Assembly: GCA_041739875.1 (NCBI GenBank)
Contig: JBGSNA010000188.1
Coordinates: forward strand, 1 to 64,000
Reading direction: 5' to 3'
From: JBBSJZ01 sp041739875
GTDB taxonomy: Bacteria > Planctomycetota > Planctomycetia > Pirellulales > Pirellulaceae
Length of the DNA stretch: 64,000 bases
Position numbers and translations under genes: made by a program. Below the pieces are notes generated by a model. It had not been told where the DNA came from. It was given only the letters and a program-made list of their open reading frames with translations, and made no database searches. Positions 17,827 through 27,140 of the stretch are shown one piece after another; positions within the stretch are counted from its first letter, which is position 1; each line of letters begins with the position of its first letter.

Positions 17827-20676
17827 TTATTTGCTGGCTTCGTTCAGTCTCGCCATGTTGCGAAGCACTTCACCGGTCTTGCTTTGTTTCACTTTGGCGA
17901 CTTCGTTGGGCGTGCCCATCGCGACGACTCGTCCGCCGAGTTCTGCGGCCCCGGGGCCGAGATCGATGAGGTAGTCTGCAGCCTGCATCAGCATCCCATG
18001 ATGCTCGACAACGATGAGCGAATGGCCATCGGCAAGCAATGCATCAAAACAATCCACCAATCGCACAATATCCGCGAAGTGGAGTCCGGTGGTTGGCTCG
18101 TCCAACACAAACAGCGTTCGTCGACGTGAAGCTGAGGCGAGAAACGCCGCTAGCTTCAATCGTTGTCCTTCGCCGCTGCTAAGCGTTGTGGCCCGCTGGC
18201 CGAGCGTGATGTACTCCAATCCGACATCGATCAATCGTTTGAGTCTCGCTTGCACTTTGGCATGGCCGCGAAAGAACGTATACGCTTGTCGGACGGTCAT
18301 CCCCAGAACATCCGCAATGGATTGATCACGGTAGCGGACCTGTAGAATCTCGTCTCGATAACGTGAGCCACGACACGTGGGGCAAGTGATGGAAACGTCC
18401 GCAAGGAACTGCATGTCGATTTCAAGCACACCTGCGCCTTCGCATGCACTGCATTGCCCTTCGGCGCTGTTGAAACTAAACGAGCCGGCACCCAAGTTTC
18501 TCGTGCGCGCTTCGACAAGCTCCGCAAAGACTTTGCGAATGGAATCGAATGCCTTCACATAAGTCACTGGACAGCTTCGAGCGCTGCGGCTTATCGGTGA
18601 CTGGTCGATGAGCATCACGTCTTCGACCTGGCCCAGTCCGCTGATGGATTCATACGCCAGAGGCTTTTCGCTGGCGGTACCTTTTCGCTGGGCCACGGCG
18701 TTGAACAAAGTGTCTTGAACGAGCGAGCTTTTGCCGCTTCCGGAGATTCCGGAGACAAGGCACAGCACGCCGAGCGGGAAATCAACATCAAGTGATTGAA
18801 GGTTGTGTCCGCTGGCGCCTTGGAGGCTGATGAATCCGCGTGGTTGTCGTGGTGTGCGGTTCTTGAGCGTCCAGCCGCGTTCTCCGCACAGAAACTGGCC
18901 CGTCACGCTCTTGCTATCGGCAAGCATCTCCTCGGGAGTTCCGTCGAAGGTGATCTCACCACCGCTGACGCCTGCGCCGGGGCCGACTTCGACGACGTAG
19001 CTTGCGTGCCGAATCAACGTCTCGTCGTGCTCCACTACGATGACGGTGTTGCCGCGGTCGCGCAAGCCGTCAATTGCGGTAACAAGCCGATCGACGTCGG
19101 CGGGATGCAATCCAGCGGTCGGTTCGTCGAGTACATACAGCATGTTAACGAGACTGCTTCCGAGTGCGCCGGTTAATGCGACACGTTGTGTCTCGCCGCC
19201 GGAGAGCGTTCTCAGTGTTCGATCGAGTTGCAAGTATCCGAGTCCCACCGCCTGCAGATAGCTGAGTCGATCCAAGACTTGCTGGATCGGTTCGCTCGCG
19301 ATTTTGCGCTCGCGCGGAGGGAGTTCGACCGATTGAACAAACTCAGCCAAATGATCTGCTTGCATTTGCATCACGTCGGCGATCGATTTACCAGCGATGC
19401 GATACGAAAGAGCTTCGGGTTTTAGTCGAGCGCCGCCACAGGTTTCGCAAGTGCGATAGCTGCGATACCTCGATGCAAAAACGCGGATGTGCATCTTGTA
19501 TTTCTTGCGATCCAGCCACGCAAAAAATCCGTCGAGCCCGCCAAAGTTCCGTTTTGCAACTCCGTGTTGGATGACCTTCATTGCTTTTGGCTTCAACTTT
19601 TCGAACGGCACGTCCACGGGGACGTCGTATTCGTCAGCCAACGCGAGCAATTCGTCCAGTTCATGCCGGTAGGAAGGAGAATTCCAGGGCGCGATCGCGC
19701 CTTCGCGAATGGTCAACTTTCGTTCGGGCACAACGAGGTCCATGTCAACATCCACGGTGTCGCCAAAGCCTTCGCACGTCGTGCAAGCGCCGAGTGGATG
19801 ATTGAAGTTGAATAGCCTCGCGACGGGTTCGGGGTAGTCGATCCCGCAAGCGTCACAGCGTCGCTCGGTGCTTGCGATTCGTTTTCGCCAAGGCTTTCCA
19901 TCGATGATTGTGTCGTCAGAGTCTTTGTCGCAGGAACCGGGGCTCGACTCAGCAAAAATGATCGCTCGCCCGTGGCCCTCTTTCATGGCGGATTCAAGTG
20001 ACTCCGTAAGGCGGCTGAGTTCGGTGTCGTCTGTCAATCGGTCAACAATCACGTGACACTCGGTACCCTTGCTGCCGACTTTCTTGGCCAGGTCGGTGCG
20101 GTCTTCATCGGACAGGTGAAACGATGTGTCGCCGACGACGAGCCGCAGGAAACCTTCTTGTTGCAGTCCCAGCAAAATCTCGCTGGCAGCTTTGCGGTCG
20201 GGCAACCCAATAGAAAAGCCAATCATGAGCCGTTTGCCGCTCGCGTCGCGCCGCAGTTCCTCAGCGACCAAAGCTGGATCATCACGACCGACGCTTTGGC
20301 CGCATTTGTAACACGCCAGAGTCGCGATCTTTGAAAACAGCAAACGCAAATGGTCTGCGATTTCAGTCGACGTGCCGACGGTGCTGCGGTTGGTTTTGGG
20401 GCCGCTTGCGCGAGTCACGGCGATCGCTGGCGGAATGCCCTCAATCGAATCGCAGTCTGGTTTGTCGAGTCGCTCCAGGAATTGGCGAGTGTAAGCCGAG
20501 AAACTTTCGATGTAGGCCCGCTGGCCCTCGGCGTAGAGCGTATCGAGTGCGAGAGACGTCTTGCCGCTGCCGCTGACACCACAAATTGCGATCAGCTCGC
20601 CGCGTGGCAGGTCAACGTCGACACCCTTCAGGTTGTGAACCCGGGCGCCTCGAACTTTGATGAATGTATGTGACAA
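17827..20676 (-). CDS. uvrA: UvrA-family excinuclease ATPase (divergent type)
   Basis: A 949-residue damage-recognition ATPase with two ABC modules. Module 1 has Walker A GVSGSGKTSL (residues ~33-42), LSGGETQR and DEPTAGLHP. Module 2 has GISGSGKSSL, LSSGEGQR and DEPTTGLHF. Zinc-type Cys pairs are CYKCG, CDACG, CTTCEGFG, CETCGG, CSACEG and CPTCRG. The first Walker B differs from the usual DEPSIGLHQRD and the second signature has LSSGE rather than LSGGE, which suggests a paralogous UvrA-like class rather than the housekeeping copy. The start is TTG at 20676; no in-frame ATG is better placed. It lies 81 bases upstream of uvrC, so the two probably form an operon. Confidence 0.85.
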   Translation of the reverse strand: MSHTFIKVRGARVHNLKGVDVDLPRGELIAICGVSGSGKTSLALDTLYAEGQRAYIESFSAYTRQFLERLDKPDCDSIEGIPPAIAVTRASGPKTNRSTVGTSTEIADHLRLLFSKIATLACYKCGQSVGRDDPALVAEELRRDASGKRLMIGFSIGLPDRKAASEILLGLQQEGFLRLVVGDTSFHLSDEDRTDLAKKVGSKGTECHVIVDRLTDDTELSRLTESLESAMKEGHGRAIIFAESSPGSCDKDSDDTIIDGKPWRKRIASTERRCDACGIDYPEPVARLFNFNHPLGACTTCEGFGDTVDVDMDLVVPERKLTIREGAIAPWNSPSYRHELDELLALADEYDVPVDVPFEKLKPKAMKVIQHGVAKRNFGGLDGFFAWLDRKKYKMHIRVFASRYRSYRTCETCGGARLKPEALSYRIAGKSIADVMQMQADHLAEFVQSVELPPRERKIASEPIQQVLDRLSYLQAVGLGYLQLDRTLRTLSGGETQRVALTGALGSSLVNMLYVLDEPTAGLHPADVDRLVTAIDGLRDRGNTVIVVEHDETLIRHASYVVEVGPGAGVSGGEITFDGTPEEMLADSKSVTGQFLCGERGWTLKNRTPRQPRGFISLQGASGHNLQSLDVDFPLGVLCLVSGISGSGKSSLVQDTLFNAVAQRKGTASEKPLAYESISGLGQVEDVMLIDQSPISRSARSCPVTYVKAFDSIRKVFAELVEARTRNLGAGSFSFNSAEGQCSACEGAGVLEIDMQFLADVSITCPTCRGSRYRDEILQVRYRDQSIADVLGMTVRQAYTFFRGHAKVQARLKRLIDVGLEYITLGQRATTLSSGEGQRLKLAAFLASASRRRTLFVLDEPTTGLHFADIVRLVDCFDALLADGHSLIVVEHHGMLMQAADYLIDLGPGAAELGGRVVAMGTPNEVAKVKQSKTGEVLRNMARLNEASK

Positions 20677-20812
20677 CGAAACACGGAGCCAATTGATATC
20701 ACGCTACTGGAAGCCAGCGGGTTTCTGCGGCTTGATGATTTTTATGAGATTGACGACCTGGACTGGATCTACCAGTGTCGCAGGACGTCAAGGCTTGGCA
20801 CGGGTGGGTGCT

Positions 20813-20836
20813 CGGTCGGGCAAGCCTGCCCGACCG
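20813..20836. repeat. REP-like hairpin between uvrA and tpx
   Basis: The perfect 10-bp arms CGGTCGGGCA and TGCCCGACCG flank a 4-base loop. No T-tract follows, so it resembles an extragenic palindrome downstream of tpx more than a terminator. Surrounding bases 20677-20869 hold no gene I can support. Confidence 0.5.
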
Positions 20837-20869
20837 ACGTTCAAAATCTTTTCCATTTTCAGGATTGAC

Positions 20870-20926
20870 CGTGCGTTACGCGAAAGCCCGTGCGTTAGGC
20901 GAAAGCTCGTGCGTTACGCGAGGCTC
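20870..20926. repeat. Three 19-bp tandem repeats over the tpx stop
   Basis: The units are CGTGCGTTACGCGAAAGCC (20870-20888), CGTGCGTTAGGCGAAAGCT (20889-20907) and a degenerate third copy (20908-20926). The tpx stop codon (20914-20916, minus strand) lies in the third copy, so the array runs from the coding end into non-coding DNA. Confidence 0.75.
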
Positions 20927-21432
20927 TTGAGTGCTGCTAGGGCAGCGGCATAGTCCGGTTCTTGCGTGACTTCAGCAACGATTTCTTTGTAGACAACTTT
21001 GCAGTTGGTATCGAGCACGATCACTGCGCGAGTTAGCAACTTGAGTTCTTCGATGGTCAAACCATAGTCGGTTCCGAACGCGTGCGTTTGGTAGTCACTT
21101 GCCGTGCGCATCGTTTTGACGTCTTCGGCGCCACAGAAGCGAGCTTGCGCGAAAGGCAAATCGCGGCTGACGGTGATGCAGTTGACCTTGCCGCCCATCG
21201 CTCCAAGATCTTGATTGAAACGCTTGGTTTGAATTGCACACGTCGGTGTGTCCAAGCTCGGAACAACGCTGATGATGCTCGGTTTGCCCTTCAGGTCGGC
21301 GAGCGTCAATGTCTTGATTCCAGCGTCAGCGTAATGCAACGCGAAATCGGGGGCTGTTGCTCCGACGACCAAGTCGTTGCCAGCCAAAGTCATCGGGTTG
21401 CCCTTGAATGTGATTACGCCACTGCGTCCCAT
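20914..21432 (-). CDS. tpx: Thiol peroxidase Tpx
   Basis: A peroxiredoxin of 172 residues that reduces hydroperoxides with electrons from thioredoxin. The peroxidatic Cys is in the signature SLDTPTCAIQT, and the resolving Cys is in ARFCGAED. The family opening TFKGNPMTLAG and the FGTDYGL segment are also present. Start: ATG at 21432 with GGAGAG about 10 bases upstream. It stands alone on the minus strand, divergent from the cytochrome gene. Confidence 0.96.
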   Translation of the reverse strand: MGRSGVITFKGNPMTLAGNDLVVGATAPDFALHYADAGIKTLTLADLKGKPSIISVVPSLDTPTCAIQTKRFNQDLGAMGGKVNCITVSRDLPFAQARFCGAEDVKTMRTASDYQTHAFGTDYGLTIEELKLLTRAVIVLDTNCKVVYKEIVAEVTQEPDYAAALAALKSLA

Positions 21433-21615
21433 CGTATCTCTCCAAAAAGTTGAATTCGTAACGGATTATCGTGATGTGCAATTTTAGTTAGGATCACAAC
21501 CACAGACGGCTGGCAACCCCACGCGCAACAGTATGGTGCCTGGGCCCGATCCGGAGAATAGGGCGCACGTCTGGCGTTGTCTTTGCACTCGGTTCACACA
21601 CTTAAGTTTAACAAA

Positions 21616-23619
21616 ATGCTCGTCTTAAACAACTTGTGCCATGTGCGACTGGGTTGGCTGCTTTGGGCGGCTTTTGCATGCTGTGAAACTTGCTTGATGG
21701 CTGGTTCGACTATTGCTGCCGATAGCACTCGGTTCGCTCACAGCGACTCGGAATCTCGATACGTCCACTGGATCGATCTGTACGACACTTCAAATCGCAA
21801 AATCACTCCAGCTTCGACGTTGCCGTATTCACCACAGAATACCTGTGGTCGATGCCACGATTATGAAGCGATATCGCATGGATGGCACTTCGATGCGTTC
21901 GCGGCTGAGAGTAAGCAAGGTCGCCCGAGCGAGCCCTGGGTTTGGACGGATGCCCGCACCGGAACCCAATTGCCGCTCTCGTACCGCGAACAAGACGCAA
22001 GTCGCAACAGTGTCTTTCACCCTGCTAAGGTTGCGCTTTCCCCTTGGCAGATGACGAGCCAGTTCGGTGCTCGATTTCCCGGCGGTAGCTTCGGTGAAGC
22101 AGCGAAAACCAGTAGGACTCTTGAGCCTGGTGCGGAGACCGTCATTGAGCCGCTTACCGAGGATGTACCGTTGTCGCCCCGTTGGGCCTTTACGGGATCA
22201 CTTGAAGTGGATTGCATGGTGTGTCACGCCAGTCCAGGCGATTATGACTTTGAGACACGACGCAGCCAAATCAGCGACGAGAATTTTGCTTGGGCACCCA
22301 CTGCGGCGATGCATCTTGCGTCGATTGACGGCAAGGCCTCTCGCATCAAAGATGACGCGGACGCCGATGATGACAAGACAATCGTGGCGATGCCAAAGGT
22401 CAGCTACGACGAGGGTCGTTTTGCTCCGGATGGCAAAGTTTTCTTTGACCTTGTGCGTCAACCCGACAACAACTCGTGTTTCCAGTGCCACAGTTCCCGA
22501 CAAGTGAGCGACGGCAAGATCGAAGCTCGATGGATGCATGACGAGGACGTTCACCTACGTGCCGGAATGATGTGCGTCGACTGTCATCGCAACGGAATCG
22601 AGCACGAAACCGTGCGAGGTTACCAAGGCCAGTCACATCCGTCGGGCGTTTCGGTCGAGACTTTGTCGTGCAGTGGTTGCCACCTCGGAAGCGAATCAAG
22701 TATGTCGGGTGCTTCGTCGCTCGACGTCGCCGCGCGTGCTGGTCGACTTGGTTCACCTCGACCGCAGCATGCGGGTTTACCTCCAATTCACTTTGAACGA
22801 TTGGCATGTACCGCATGCCATAGCGGTCCAGCACCGCGTGATGAAGCGATTCGAATGATGACGTCGCTAGCGCATTCGCTTGGTGCTAGCGACCATCGAA
22901 CGGGAGCCGAGTTACCTCAAATCCAAGGTTCCGTGTTCGTTAAACTTGACGACGGAAGGATTTATCCCCAGCGCGTCATGTGGCCTGCTTTCTGGGGCAC
23001 GATCGAGGGCGATTCGATTCAGCCTCGATCGCCAGCGGATGTCTACGATTGGACCCGCAAGTCGCTGCGAGTCCGAAAAGACTTCATCGAGGAAATCGCA
23101 AATGACAAGGCAAAATTTGATGAGAAAGTGCTCGAAGCGTTGTCCGCTATCGAGAACGAGAGTGGTGCTGAGCGAGCGGTGTATGTCGCTGCTGGACAAG
23201 TCCACGGCAAGGTGAAAAGTGAAAGCGGTGTGGAATCACTCGCGGTCTTGGCGACTTCATTCAGCGAGTCGGAGATGGTCGCATGGCCGACGGCTCACAA
23301 TGTTCGCCCAGCTGGTTGGTCGCTTGGTGTCGGCGGTTGCGTTGAATGCCACAGCGAAGGCGGTAAAGTTTTTTCCTCGACGGTGACTCCATTGGGGCCC
23401 TCACCAAACATCTCGCAACCGATAGCGATGGCGTCGCTTCAAGGCATTGATGTGAACCAGCGATTGCTTTGGAATCAGCTTTTTGCGGGTCGCACGAACT
23501 TTAAAGTGATGGTCGCCGTTTCGCTCGCTGTTTTGTTGGCGGTGCTATTGGCCGGACTCGGATCGGCCGCAACGATTTTGACCACACGTCGTTCTACTCG
23601 TTTGGAGAAACGATCATGA
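21616..23619 (+). CDS. Heptaheme c-type cytochrome, membrane-anchored
   Basis: An exported electron-transfer protein of 667 residues. From the ATG at 21616 it has a signal peptide (residues ~10-35) and then seven CXXCH heme sites: CGRCH (Cys77), CMVCH, CFQCH, CVDCH, CSGCH, CTACH and CVECH. A C-terminal transmembrane helix (MVAVSLAVLLAVLLAGLGSA) precedes a basic tail, so the heme domain should sit on the periplasmic side. Spacing between hemes is irregular, unlike known octaheme or NrfA enzymes, and no enzyme family was recognised. Its TGA overlaps the next gene's ATG (ATGA), implying coupled synthesis with a small membrane protein. An in-frame TTG at 21577 is a less likely start. Confidence 0.88.
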   Translation: MLVLNNLCHVRLGWLLWAAFACCETCLMAGSTIAADSTRFAHSDSESRYVHWIDLYDTSNRKITPASTLPYSPQNTCGRCHDYEAISHGWHFDAFAAESKQGRPSEPWVWTDARTGTQLPLSYREQDASRNSVFHPAKVALSPWQMTSQFGARFPGGSFGEAAKTSRTLEPGAETVIEPLTEDVPLSPRWAFTGSLEVDCMVCHASPGDYDFETRRSQISDENFAWAPTAAMHLASIDGKASRIKDDADADDDKTIVAMPKVSYDEGRFAPDGKVFFDLVRQPDNNSCFQCHSSRQVSDGKIEARWMHDEDVHLRAGMMCVDCHRNGIEHETVRGYQGQSHPSGVSVETLSCSGCHLGSESSMSGASSLDVAARAGRLGSPRPQHAGLPPIHFERLACTACHSGPAPRDEAIRMMTSLAHSLGASDHRTGAELPQIQGSVFVKLDDGRIYPQRVMWPAFWGTIEGDSIQPRSPADVYDWTRKSLRVRKDFIEEIANDKAKFDEKVLEALSAIENESGAERAVYVAAGQVHGKVKSESGVESLAVLATSFSESEMVAWPTAHNVRPAGWSLGVGGCVECHSEGGKVFSSTVTPLGPSPNISQPIAMASLQGIDVNQRLLWNQLFAGRTNFKVMVAVSLAVLLAVLLAGLGSAATILTTRRSTRLEKRS

Positions 23620-24023
23620 TTGGCTTCGTAAGAACAGCTCTCGCGATTGCTGTTTGTGGAATCGTTGCGGTGTTGCTCGCGACGTCGCTGGGCGGGGGCC
23701 CGTTGCATGGCAAGACATTGATGGTGCACATGATGGTTAGCGGTGCGATGGTGTTCGCTTTGCCGCTATTCGCGGTGGTTTGGCTGCCGAGAATGCTTGA
23801 TTTTGAAAGCCGAATCCCGATCTTGCGAGCAGGTTTTTGGGCGTTGATCTGCACGGGGTTTGTGACGATTGTCACCATGTTCGTGTCGATGCTTCCGATC
23901 GCTGGAACAGACGACTTGCACCGTCTGATTTCAGTTCATGGCTATGCTGGATTCGTCAGTGTCGGCGCCGCAGCGTTATTCGTTGTCGGCTGGGTCTTTT
24001 CGTGCAAGAAATCCGTTCGCTGA
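23616..24023 (+). CDS. Four-helix membrane protein, possible cytochrome b partner
   Basis: A 135-residue integral membrane protein with four predicted helices (residues ~2-27, 33-58, 68-94 and 104-129). Helix 2 carries His37 (VHMMVSGA) and helix 4 carries a His in SVHGYAG. This arrangement could bind one b-type heme, as in small diheme/monoheme cytochrome b folds; that is inference. ATGA overlap with the heptaheme cytochrome suggests a quinone-to-cytochrome c link. Its last 82 bases overlap, on the opposite strand, the 3' end of the M48 peptidase gene. No family was recognised. Confidence 0.75.
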   Translation: MIGFVRTALAIAVCGIVAVLLATSLGGGPLHGKTLMVHMMVSGAMVFALPLFAVVWLPRMLDFESRIPILRAGFWALICTGFVTIVTMFVSMLPIAGTDDLHRLISVHGYAGFVSVGAAALFVVGWVFSCKKSVR

Positions 24024-25216
24024 GTCAGCCCCGGATGCAGCCAAGTAGGCCGAGTCGCTGAAGGTTCGTCAGCAGTAATTCTCGCAAGCGCCCGAGACAA
24101 GGCGGCTGCGGCTTGTGCCTTGGTCGCGGGAACTCCGTTGACGCGAGGAGCGGCCATTTCAGCCAACTTGCATGCTTGCCAGTCGGCGTCATGCTCGGTT
24201 CGATGAGCGACGGATTTCAGCACCAGCATGGTCATCAGAATGCCACCGGCTGTGCCAAGAGGCATTGCCCAGGTGGCGTCGCCACAGAGTTTGGTGATCA
24301 TCGCCGCAAAGAACCATGCCGGCAGCACCGAGACCATTCGAAGCTGCACGTGACGCCGTTTAAGGTGTGCCGCTTCATGCAGCACGACCATGGCCATCTC
24401 ATCACGCGGCAATTCGGCGATCAAGCGATCGGAGACCAGCAACGTTCGCAGCGGCGGAATGAACCCAGCCACCATCGCGTTGAATCCTCGCCCGCCAGTA
24501 TCCCAGCAAACGATGCGAGTTCGATTCACGCCGACTGCGTCCAAAAGGGCCTTGGTCCAAGCCAAATCGTCTGGCTGCATCGAACGCGTTTTAAATAAAT
24601 ATCGCACCATCCAAGGCAAGCCAAGAGTGACTCCGAAGAGCACAACAGCTGCGATCACAGCATTCAATGCGGTCGACGAAATGGGGAGTCGGCTAACGCC
24701 GTCAGCAATCGCGATCAGTATCACCACGGGCGCCATTAACCAAATGGCTCCTTGGCGGAACCCGCTTGCAACGGCAATTGCATAGCCTCGCATTCCACCG
24801 TCGGTGTAGCTCATTCGGACGCCGTAATGGTGTTCGGCGGACCATGTTGCACACGTGATCAACGTGGCTGGAGCGAGCAGCACAAACGCTTGCAATAGCA
24901 TTGACGATTCGATCATGGGAATCGAGTGCAGCACTCTCGCGAGCCCAAAGCCCGCAAGGCAAAGGACTGAAACGGCAAGCCCCATCCAGCGCAGCACATC
25001 CAGTTGTCGTTCGATCGCATGAGCGCCGGCAAGCGGTTCGCATTCGCCGGAGAGCACATGGTTGGACACGATTCGCGCGGCCACATGGCAAAGCACGGAC
25101 CACGCCGCGACCATGCCTAATGAAGCGACGAGGACTCGTCCCAGGTCCGCGTCCGTCGGCGGTAGAGAGCCGCATGCCAGCGATATGACCAGCAACAGGA
25201 AGAAGTACATCGGCAT
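23942..25216 (-). CDS. M48-type membrane metallopeptidase
   Basis: A 424-residue zinc peptidase related to HtpX/Ste24/BlaR1-type gluzincins. Six or so hydrophobic segments span residues 1-230; the catalytic motif HEAAH follows, with the third ligand likely Glu in HRTEHDAD. A further hydrophobic pair follows HEAAH. Family members degrade membrane or periplasmic proteins. The C-terminal ~27 codons overlap the convergent four-helix membrane protein gene. The start is ATG 25216, or ATG 25210 two codons later; neither has a strong ribosome site. Confidence 0.85.
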   Translation of the reverse strand: MPMYFFLLLVISLACGSLPPTDADLGRVLVASLGMVAAWSVLCHVAARIVSNHVLSGECEPLAGAHAIERQLDVLRWMGLAVSVLCLAGFGLARVLHSIPMIESSMLLQAFVLLAPATLITCATWSAEHHYGVRMSYTDGGMRGYAIAVASGFRQGAIWLMAPVVILIAIADGVSRLPISSTALNAVIAAVVLFGVTLGLPWMVRYLFKTRSMQPDDLAWTKALLDAVGVNRTRIVCWDTGGRGFNAMVAGFIPPLRTLLVSDRLIAELPRDEMAMVVLHEAAHLKRRHVQLRMVSVLPAWFFAAMITKLCGDATWAMPLGTAGGILMTMLVLKSVAHRTEHDADWQACKLAEMAAPRVNGVPATKAQAAAALSRALARITADEPSATRPTWLHPGLTQRTDFLHEKTQPTTNNAAAPTLTNPA

Positions 25217-25355
25217 CGACGAGTGTTAGGCCTGCGGATCGAGTGTTTTCGAAAACCAGCAGTGTAGTACCAACAATTCCTTACAGCCGGTATCGATCCG
25301 ACCGCATTCCGTAATCGCCCGGGTTGCAGTAACGATTCGACCGATTGCATCGTTT

Positions 25356-26543
25356 TTAGCGATTGGACATCAAGACGCTCGTTAATTGGCTGCGTGCGGA
25401 TTCGACGAGTTGGAGGACTTGGTCGATGGAATCACCCGTGGCGGTGATGTGGCCCATTTTACGTTTCTGCTTTGCAGAGGACTTGCCGTACAGATGTAAA
25501 CGTGTGCCGGGCACGGCGAGAGCTCGATCCCAGCGAGGCTCGGAATTGTCATCGCCCCACAGGTCGCCGAGAAGGTTTGCCATGGCTGCGGCATCCGAGA
25601 TCATCTGGGTGCTCCCGAGTGGCAAGTTGCACACGGCTCGCACGTGCTGTTCAAATTGGCACGTTTGGCAGGCTTCAATCGTGAGGTGACCGGAGTTGTG
25701 AGGCCGCGGAGCGACTTCATTGATCATGACGCTGTCGCCATCTACGAATAACTCGACGCACAAGAGTCCGACCACGCCGAGCGTTTGAGCCGCGCCGAGT
25801 GCGATCGATTGAGCGGTGTTCGCTAAGTCGCTGGAAATACGGGCTGGCGCGACCGTTGTGTCGAGGATGTGATGTCGATGCTCGTTTTCAAACACAGGGA
25901 AGCACGCTTGTTCGCCATCAACGGTTCTCGCAACAACGACAGACACTTCCAAATCGAAATGGATGAGCTGTTCGGCGATCCACCGCTGAGCTGAGCTCCA
26001 AGGAACAGTGCTTGAGTCAGCGGCCGATTCGACGCGAAATTGCCCCTTGCCGTCGTACCCGCTGGTGGCTGTTTTGACGATGAGCGGCCAACCGAGTTGT
26101 TCGCCTGCTTCGATGAGCGATTGCGAATCGTGTACCGCCATGAACGGCGTGACAGCAAGTCCAGCGTTCTGTAGCGTCGTTTTTTCGTGCAGCCGATCTT
26201 GAGTCGTTGCGAGGACTTTGGCTTCGGGATACACCGGTGCAAACTTCGCACACAGTTCCATCGTGGCCGCGGGGATATTCTCGAACTCCAACGTGATCAC
26301 ATCGCACTGTCGGGCGAATCGTTCTACGATGGCTTCGTCGGTGAGTGCTCCCGTGACAACGCGGCCACACACTTGTGCCGCCGGGTCGTGTTCATGGTCG
26401 CAAAGCACGATGACTTCGTATCCGAGTCGCAGTGCCGCGATCGCGAACATCCGACCGAGTTGGCCACCGCCAACCATCCCAATCGTCTTGCCTGGCATCA
26501 GCACAGGTGACTTTTCAGAACTTGAATGTGATGAGATTGTCAT
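25356..26543 (-). CDS. purK: 5-(carboxyamino)imidazole ribonucleotide synthase PurK
   Basis: ATP-grasp enzyme that carboxylates aminoimidazole ribonucleotide to N5-CAIR in purine synthesis. The 395 residues contain the N-terminal GMVGGGQLGRM motif (residues ~22-32), the VTLEFENIP segment, KTATSGYDGKGQ (ATP-binding loop) and NEVAPRPHNSGH with the metal-binding residues. Start: ATG at 26543 with GGAG about 12 bases upstream. It lies 14 bases downstream of purE in a purE-purK operon. Confidence 0.97.
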   Translation of the reverse strand: MTISSHSSSEKSPVLMPGKTIGMVGGGQLGRMFAIAALRLGYEVIVLCDHEHDPAAQVCGRVVTGALTDEAIVERFARQCDVITLEFENIPAATMELCAKFAPVYPEAKVLATTQDRLHEKTTLQNAGLAVTPFMAVHDSQSLIEAGEQLGWPLIVKTATSGYDGKGQFRVESAADSSTVPWSSAQRWIAEQLIHFDLEVSVVVARTVDGEQACFPVFENEHRHHILDTTVAPARISSDLANTAQSIALGAAQTLGVVGLLCVELFVDGDSVMINEVAPRPHNSGHLTIEACQTCQFEQHVRAVCNLPLGSTQMISDAAAMANLLGDLWGDDNSEPRWDRALAVPGTRLHLYGKSSAKQKRKMGHITATGDSIDQVLQLVESARSQLTSVLMSNR

Positions 26544-26557
26544 GAGTGGACTGACTC

Positions 26558-27070
26558 CTACAACTCAGCCGCTTGAAGAACTGCATCGCTTTGTGCTTGC
26601 ACGAATGCCTCGAGCCGCTTTCGCAGATTGGCGTCCGTGAGCGAGAGAATTCGAGCTGCGAATAGAGCAGCATTTCTGGCGCCCGCCGTACCGATCGCCA
26701 TGGTAGCGACCGGAATGCCACCGGGCATTTGGACAATCGAAAGCAACGAATCGAGTCCTTGGAGTGCACGGCTTTGGATCGGAACGCCGATGACAGGCAG
26801 TTGGGTTTCCGACGCGACCATACCAGGCAAATGCGCGGCGCCACCGGCCCCAGCGATGATGATCTTGAGCCCGCGTGATTCCGCTTGCTGGGCATAAGCA
26901 AACATGTGTGCGGGCGTACGGTGAGCCGAAACGACACGTTTCTCGTGGCGAATGCCCAGTTCCTCGAGCATGTTCGACGTCGATTGCATGGTTTCCCAGT
27001 CGTTGCGGCTGCCCATGATCAGGCCCACGACGGCGTCCGTCGGCTCGAAGACAATTGGATCGGCCACCAA
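26558..27070 (-). CDS. purE: N5-CAIR mutase PurE
   Basis: Class I PurE converts N5-carboxyaminoimidazole ribonucleotide to CAIR, following PurK. The 170-residue protein shows the substrate-binding motifs MGSRNDWE, SAHRTP and AGAGGAAHLPGM. The start is uncertain: the listed start is TTG (27070) followed directly by GTG (27067); no in-frame ATG is near and the ribosome site is weak. The first gene of the purE-purK pair. Confidence 0.95.
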   Translation of the reverse strand: MVADPIVFEPTDAVVGLIMGSRNDWETMQSTSNMLEELGIRHEKRVVSAHRTPAHMFAYAQQAESRGLKIIIAGAGGAAHLPGMVASETQLPVIGVPIQSRALQGLDSLLSIVQMPGGIPVATMAIGTAGARNAALFAARILSLTDANLRKRLEAFVQAQSDAVLQAAEL

Positions 27071-27140
27071 GAATCACCATTAACGTGAAAAGAGAAGCTG
27101 GAAAACGGTATTGGAGCTCGGCAGCTTACCCGACAGTCGC

